A stretch of DNA of 8,426 nucleotides from Granulosicoccaceae bacterium (GTDB lineage Bacteria > Pseudomonadota > Gammaproteobacteria > Granulosicoccales > Granulosicoccaceae). A program made the position numbers and the translations under genes. The notes beneath the pieces were generated by a model, which was given only the letters and a program-made list of their open reading frames with translations, did not search any database and had not been told where the DNA came from. This document shows positions 1-6,700 of the stretch, piece after piece (within the stretch, counting starts at the first letter, position 1; the number at the start of each line of letters is the position of its first letter). The DNA lies in NCBI GenBank assembly GCA_023301405.1, contig JALZUX010000678.1, positions 1-8,426 of the forward strand, in the 5' to 3' direction.

Positions 1-720
1 TCCTTAGTAGAGCACAAGGGACTAAGCCGTTTAGTTATTGATCTGGATTCAGGCGTGGTATCTGGCGCAATTGCCGCGCAGCAAGGTGAGACATCTAGCA
101 ATACAGTGACCTACAGCTTTAGTAACTATGCGCTAGTAGACTTGCGTGTCGGCGGCACTCCAACAAGTGTTTTAAGCAGTAACGCCACCTTCATCGGCGA
201 CACAACAGGGAACGCCTCAGTAAGAGATGATCCAACAATATACATTGATACGGCTGGTGAACTGGTTATTCGCCGAAGTGCCACATTCGCAAATACATTC
301 ACGTCTATGTATACCGCAGAGTTTTACCAGCGCACAGGCTTCAGTTCGATCGCCTCATTTGTTTCAGTTTCCAGTGATGATGCTCTTTTTGATGCCAGTC
401 CTATCGACGGCATAGACGCAAACGGGAAACCGATCGACGAACTGCTTTTTGATGTTCCAGCCAGCGCTAGAGTGGGAATTTTCCAAGCCTCGTGGAACAC
501 CATCGGTGGCAACGACACCAACGAAAACATAGGCATGAGCTTTGCGATTATTGATCTAACCGCGGGCACCAGTTCAGGCGCGTTAACGTTTATCAGAGCA
601 AGCACTCCGGATCTGCTGGCATGGGATGCAGTGCCGTTTGGGCAATCGTATTTCGGTGCTACGGATAGTAGCGGTAACGCGCTTTATCAAAGTAACAAAC
701 AAGCCAACGGATTTACCGAT
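1..720 (+). other. Unrecognised non-repetitive segment of the giant protein (residues 1-240)
   Basis: This stretch does not match the 97-residue repeat and I do not recognise its family. It is rich in short beta-prone runs alternating with Ser/Thr/Gly/Asn/Asp turns, for example LRVGGTPTSVLSSNATF and ELVIRRSATF. It holds more aromatic and basic residues than the repeats, including three of the seven lysines I count in the window. There is no signal peptide or membrane segment. It probably belongs to a globular beta-rich module that begins before the window, possibly a binding head or a spacer before the repeat stalk. It could contain more than one domain; the end point is approximate. Confidence 0.5.
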
Positions 721-3700
721 GTTTTTGTCGAGAACTCGGCTTTTACTCTAGCCGTCAATTCTGACGGCAGCCGAACTTTAAAATTCACTACCTCGTCAAA
801 TGGTGGCGCACAAAACTGGCGGGACTATCAAGGAAACGCGCAAGTCTCCTGGCTTGGCAATGAGCCCTTTCAAATATCCGGTGCGGACAGCCTACTGACA
901 GGATCACTGTCGCACGGCTCACCCACCACATCAGGCGGCTGGGAGATCGATTTCTCTGAAATCCCGTTGTTATCGTACATACCTGATCCGCACGATACAG
1001 GTTCAATAGAGCTTGATTTTTCACTGTCTTCCACCGGCGAGACAGAAATCATTGACATCAATATTCAACCGATTACAGATCCGCCAACATTGTCCGTCAG
1101 TGATGCGACCGGCTATACCGGAGTGCCACTGGTTATCTCTGCAAGCGTTGTGGATTCAGCCGACGTTGACGGATCAGAAACACAACTGACAACCGTTGAT
1201 TTTAGCGGCGTACCGACATCAGTCATATTCAATTCTACATCGGGCTCTGTTGTCGACAACGGCGGCGGCCACTGGACATTAAGCCGTACAGCTCTCGCCA
1301 GCTTACTGGCTACCGGCAGTGCGCCGTTATCGACCATCGTTACCGTGGAGAGTCTTAATACTGATAGCGCTGACATCGACGGAGACTCAACAATTGAAGA
1401 CGGTGACAACGGCAGCGGTGTCGACGAATATGACGAACTATTGCTGCAAACTTCCTTTAACTTGATCATCGGTGAACTCCCCACAGTCACCACCCTGTTA
1501 ACCGGTAACGGCACACCTACGATCAGTGGAACGGCAAACCCAGGTGTTGGCGAAACACTTACGGTGACAGTCAACGGCGTGACTTACACGGCCGGTGACG
1601 GCAACCTGACTAATAACGGTGACGGCAGCTGGGATCTAATCATACCCACTACCGCTATACTTGCCGAAGGCAGCTACTCTGTAGTCGCACAACTGTCTCA
1701 TACGGACGGCGCGACCGGTATTGATGGCTCCACCGATGAACTTATTGTTGATCTAACCCCGCCACCTGCACCCGGGGTTACATCCCAATCGACTCAAAAA
1801 ACCACCCCGGTTATCAGTGGCACCACCAGCATTGGATCTGGCTTCACTCTAACAGTGACTGTTAACAGCATTACTTACACCGCTGGCGATGGCGACCTTA
1901 TCGACAACGGTGATGGCTCATGGGATTTGACAATACCGGCATCCAATGAATTGCCAGAGGCACTTTATCAAGTCATCGCCACACTCACTGACGCCGCAGG
2001 TAATACAAATTCTGACCCGGGTAGCAACGAATTGCTTATAGACCTTACCGCGCCTGCGGCCCCCGGAGTGACCAGTCTCACCACCAACAATACGACGCCG
2101 GTGATCAGCGGTACCGCTGCCACAGGTACCGGGGATATTCTAACGGTTGAGATAAACGGCATTGTCTACACCGCTGGAGACAGTAATCTGGTTGATAATG
2201 GTGATGGCACCTGGGACTTAACTATCCCTGCTGCAAACGCTCTGGCCGAAGCCACTTACAATGTTACCGCCACGATAACAGACGTCGCATTGAACACCAG
2301 CACCGATCCAAGCATTCAAGAATTACAGGTTGATACCACCGCACCGTCCGCCCCTACAGTAACTACACAAACAACCGCATCAGGTACACCATTAATCATC
2401 GGTACCGCGACAGTAACAAGCGGCGAAGCTTTAACCGTTGATGTAAATGGCATCACATACACTGCAGGAGATGGCCACCTGATTGACAACGGTGACAGCA
2501 CCTGGGCCTTAACTATTCCACCAGCAGACACGATGGCAGAAGCCATTTATGAAGTCACCGCCACGGTGACTGATGCGGCTGGCAACACATCGACAGATGC
2601 TTCAAACAACGAACTCATCATCGACTTAACTCCACCGCCAGCCCCCACAGTCACCTTTCAACTAACAAACAATCCAACGCCGGTTATAAGTGGAACCGCG
2701 ACGCTGGCTACCGGCGACACACTTTCTGTCACTGTAAACGGTGTAACGTACACTACTAGTAACGGAAATCTTGTCACCAATGGCGATGCCACTTGGGATC
2801 TCACTATACCGATTGGCGACACCTTACTTGATGCCAGCTATGACGTGACTGCCGTCGTTACTGATGTTGCTGGAAATTCTGCTACTGATAACACTACCCC
2901 TGATTTAGTGATCGATCTCACTCCACCACCGGCACCGGGCGTCACCTCACAAACAACACAAAATCAAACTCCTGTGATCAGTGGCACCACCGCTATTGGC
3001 TCTGATCTGATCCTTGGCGTAACGGTTAACGCTATCACCTATACAGCCGGTGACGGAAACTTGATTGATAATGGCGATGGCACATGGGATCTTACGATTC
3101 CTACCGGTGACCAGATACCTGAAGCGACTTATGATGTACTGGCCACACTGACTGATGCCGCTGGCAATGCCAGTTCTGATCCAGGTAGTAGCGAGCTAGT
3201 CATTGATACTACCGCTCCGCCCTCACCAGGTGTTACCAGCCTTACCACCAACGACACTACCCCCACCATTAGCGGCACCGCCATTGTCAGTGCCAGTGAT
3301 ACGCTGAGCGTTGAAGTGAACGGCATTATCTATACTGCCAATGACGGCAATCTGGTTGATAACGGTGATGACACATGGAATCTCACTATTCCAGCCTCTG
3401 ATTCGTTACCGGAAGCGACCTACGATGTTACCGCCACCGTTACTGACCTAGCACTAAACACCAGTACCGACCCCAGTGCTCTGGAACTTCTGGTTGATAC
3501 CACCGCGCCGGCAGCACCAACAGTAACAGCACAAACAACCAACACAGGTACACCAGTTATCAGCGGCACCGCAACCGTCAATGCAGGCGAACTACTGAGT
3601 GTCACTGTGAACAACGTGACATACACCGCTGGTGACGGTAGCCTTGTTGATAACAATAACGGCACATGGGATCTAACTATACCCACCACAGAAACACTTG

Positions 3701-6700
3701 CCGACGCCACCTACGAAGTGACAGCCACCGTTACCGATGGCGCTGGCAATACCAACAGCGACAGCTCAGCCGCAGAATTGATTATTGATCTAATACCACC
3801 CCCCGTCCCTGCCGTGGATTTTCAGTTAACCAACAACGCAACTCCGGTTATCAGTGGCACGGCAGTCATCGCCAGTGGTGACACGCTAAACGTAACGGTT
3901 AATGGCATTACTTATACAGCAGGGGATAGCAACCTGGTGAACAACGGTGATGGCACCTGGGCTCTGACAATACCCGCTGCCAATGCACTAACCGACGCAA
4001 GCTATAACGTGATAGCAGCACTTACTGATGTGGCTGGCAACACAGCCAATGATGTGACCAATCCCGATCTAGTGATCGACCTCACCCCGCCACCAGCACC
4101 GGGCGTGACCTCCCAAACAACACAAGACCAAACCCCTTTGATCAGCGGTACAACTACAATTGCTACTGGTCTAACGCTAAGCGTCACCGTTAACAGCGCA
4201 ACCTATACTGCCGGTGACGGCAACCTGGCGGACAACGGCGATGGCACATGGGATCTCACCATTCCTGCTGCAGACCCAATACCTGAAGCAACTTATGATG
4301 TACTTGCTACACTGACCGATGCTGCTGGCAACGCTAGTTCTGATTCAGGTAGCAGTGAACTAGTGGTTGACACCACCGCACCACCGACACCCGGCGTTAC
4401 CAGTTTAACCACCAATGACACTACTCCGATCATCAGCGGCACAGCCATTGTCACTACCGGCGACACCCTTACTGTTGAAGTCAACGGTATCGTCTACACC
4501 GCCGGCGACGGCAATCTGGTGGACAACGCTGATGGCACGTGGGACCTCACTATTCCAGCCTCCAATACTTTACTGGAAGCAACTTACGATGTTACTGCCA
4601 CCGTTACCGACTTAGCGTTAAACACCAGCACCGATCCCAGTGCCCAGGAACTTCTGGTCGATACCACCGCACCGGCAGCACCAGCCGTTACTTCACAAAC
4701 GATCAATACCGGTACACCCGTCATAAGTGGCACCGCCATTATCAATGCCGGTGAAGTGCTTACGGTTGTCGTTAACGGAATCACCTACACTGCCGGCGAT
4801 GGCAAGCTTGTAGACAACGGCGATGGCACTTGGGATCTGACGGTACCGACAACTGACACACTTACTGACGCCACCTACGAAATTGACGTTACCGTTACCG
4901 ACGGCGCTGGCAATACCAGCAGCGATAATTCAGCATCTGAACTGATTATTGATCTAGTCGCACCTCTGCCCCCTACCGTCACGTTTCAGTTAACCAATAA
5001 TACAAACCCCGTCATTAGCGGTTCCGCCACTACAACATCCGGTGACACACTAACTGTTGATGTGAATGGAATTACCTATGTTGCCGGCAACGGCAGTTTA
5101 GTCGACAACGGTAACGGCTCATGGGATCTCACGATACCGATCACCGACGCGCTGATTGAATCAAGCTATGACGTTACCACTACCATCACTGATCTTGCCG
5201 GTAACACGGCAGTTGATATAACCACCCCTGACCTGGTGATTGACCTCACACCACCACCGGCACCTGGTGTTACCTCGCAGACTACACAGGATCAAACACC
5301 AGTAATAAGTGGAACCACCACTGTAGGGACAGGCCTGGCTCTCACCGTAACGATAAACACTAAAGTTTACACCGCCGGCGATGGTAACCTTGTTGATAAT
5401 GGCGATGGTACATGGGACCTTACGATTCCCGCAGGTGAGCTACTACCTGAAGCGACCTATGACATAGTTGCCACGCTAACCGATGCAGCTGGCAACGCAA
5501 GCTCTGATTCGGGTAACAGTGAACTAGTCGTTGATATCACTGCACCACCAACACCGGGTGTTACCAGCCTTACCACTAACAACACTACCCCAACCATCAG
5601 CGGCACAGCCATTGTGACTACCGGCGACACCCTTACCGTCGAAGTCAATGGCATCATCTACACCGCCGGTGACGGTAACCTGCTTGATAACACTGATGGC
5701 ACTTGGGATCTGACCATCCCCGTCTCAGATTTACTGTCGGAAGCTATCTATAATGTGACCGCCACCGTCACTGACTTAGCATTAAACACAAGCACTGATC
5801 CCAGTGGTCAGGAACTGCGCGTCGATACCACCGCCCCGGCAGCGCCTGCTGTTATCTCGCAAACGACCAACAACGGCACGCCGCTCATTAGTGGCACAGC
5901 CACTATTAACGCTGATGAAATACTGACCATTGCAGTCAATGGTATCTCCTACTCTGCCGGTGACGGCAACCTGATTGATAACGGTGACGGCACATGGGAT
6001 CTGACGATTCCTGCCGCAAACACCTTACCGGAAGACATCTACGACATCAGCGCAACGATCACCGACCTTGCCGGTAACTTCACCGTAAACAGTTCAGTTG
6101 ATGAGCTGATCATTGACTTAACCGCTCCGCTACCGTTGGTTGTTATCATTGATGAAGATACCGACAACAACAGTTTGATCGGCGCTGCAGAAAGCGCAGC
6201 TAATGTTGACGTAACGTTATTACTACCAGCTGGCGCTGCAGCCGGCGACACTATCAGCGTAACCGACGGTATAACTGTCACCCCCATCGTGTTGACTAGC
6301 AGTGATATCACCACGGGCTCTGTAGCGACTAGCTTTGCAACACCGGCAGACGGCGTTACCCTAACCGTTGATGCCACACTCAGCGACATAGCGGGTAATA
6401 TTTCAGCGGCCGCACAAGACAGTGCCACCGTAGATTTCACACCGACTTCAGCACCTAACGTTAGTATTACAGAAGACACCAACAACGACAGCTTCATCAA
6501 TCTGGCAGAGCTGACCGGCCTGGTAGATATTCGTGTATCACTTCCCGCCGATGCTGTTGCCGGAGATCAATTGCATATTATTATCAACGGCACCGAGTCG
6601 ATCATAAGCTTGTCAGCTGTAAATATTGGTGCAGACAGCTACGCCACACAGCTTGCTTCTCCCGCCGACGGTGGTAGCGTAGTCGTTGACACTCGGATAA

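Larger units (their letters stand above)
1480..6132 (+). repeat. Tandem array 1: sixteen Ig-like units, 291-base period (residues 494-2044)
   Basis: Unit starts, taken at the proline before (x)VT, are at 1480, 1771, 2062, 2353, 2644, 2935, 3226, 3517, 3808, 4099, 4390, 4681, 4972, 5263, 5554 and 5845. Fifteen successive spacings are exactly 291 bases; the last unit is 288. Each unit contains a (T/N)P(V/L/T/I)I(S/I)G core, a VNG-type beta turn, a conserved Gly-Asp-Gly-Asn-Leu loop, one invariant Trp in (G/D)xTW or GSW, and a Pro-rich linker. The last 40 residues or so (VTATVTDxAGN...ELVIDLTAP) resemble the common bacterial Ig-like domains of BapA-type giant adhesins. Each unit is probably one beta-sandwich and the array a long rigid stalk. 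Synonymous codons differ widely between units, so the protein pattern is better conserved than the DNA. Confidence 0.93.

Noticed and set aside
307..309. In-frame ATG as a possible true start of the gene
   Set aside because: There is no purine-rich ribosome binding site upstream, no signal peptide after it, and the frame before it is open with similar composition, so it reads as an internal methionine.
227..605. Short open frames on both strands near the start of the window
   Set aside because: Overlapped by the giant frame, which has coherent protein-like sequence here; neither has an SD sequence or a recognisable product.
1113..1574. 153-codon open frame on the minus strand
   Set aside because: It lies antisense to the cadherin-like module and R1. 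Its translation is a Val/Ser/Pro-rich mirror of the coding frame with no domain sense, and the plus frame continues unbroken through it.
4415..4754. Short plus-strand frames of 66 and 71 codons
   Set aside because: They are out of frame inside R11-R12, with no ribosome binding site and low-complexity translations.
3129..5657. Recurring minus-strand frames of about 65 codons at 3129, 4293 and 5457
   Set aside because: They are spaced exactly 1164 bases apart because they are shadows of the higher-order repeat, not independent genes. They are useful only as confirmation of the period.
6039..6500. 153-codon open frame on the minus strand
   Set aside because: Antisense to the end of R16 and the first EF-hand-loop domain. 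It is open because the sense codons are rich in Ala/Thr/Asp/Val and rarely give reverse stops. No start signals.
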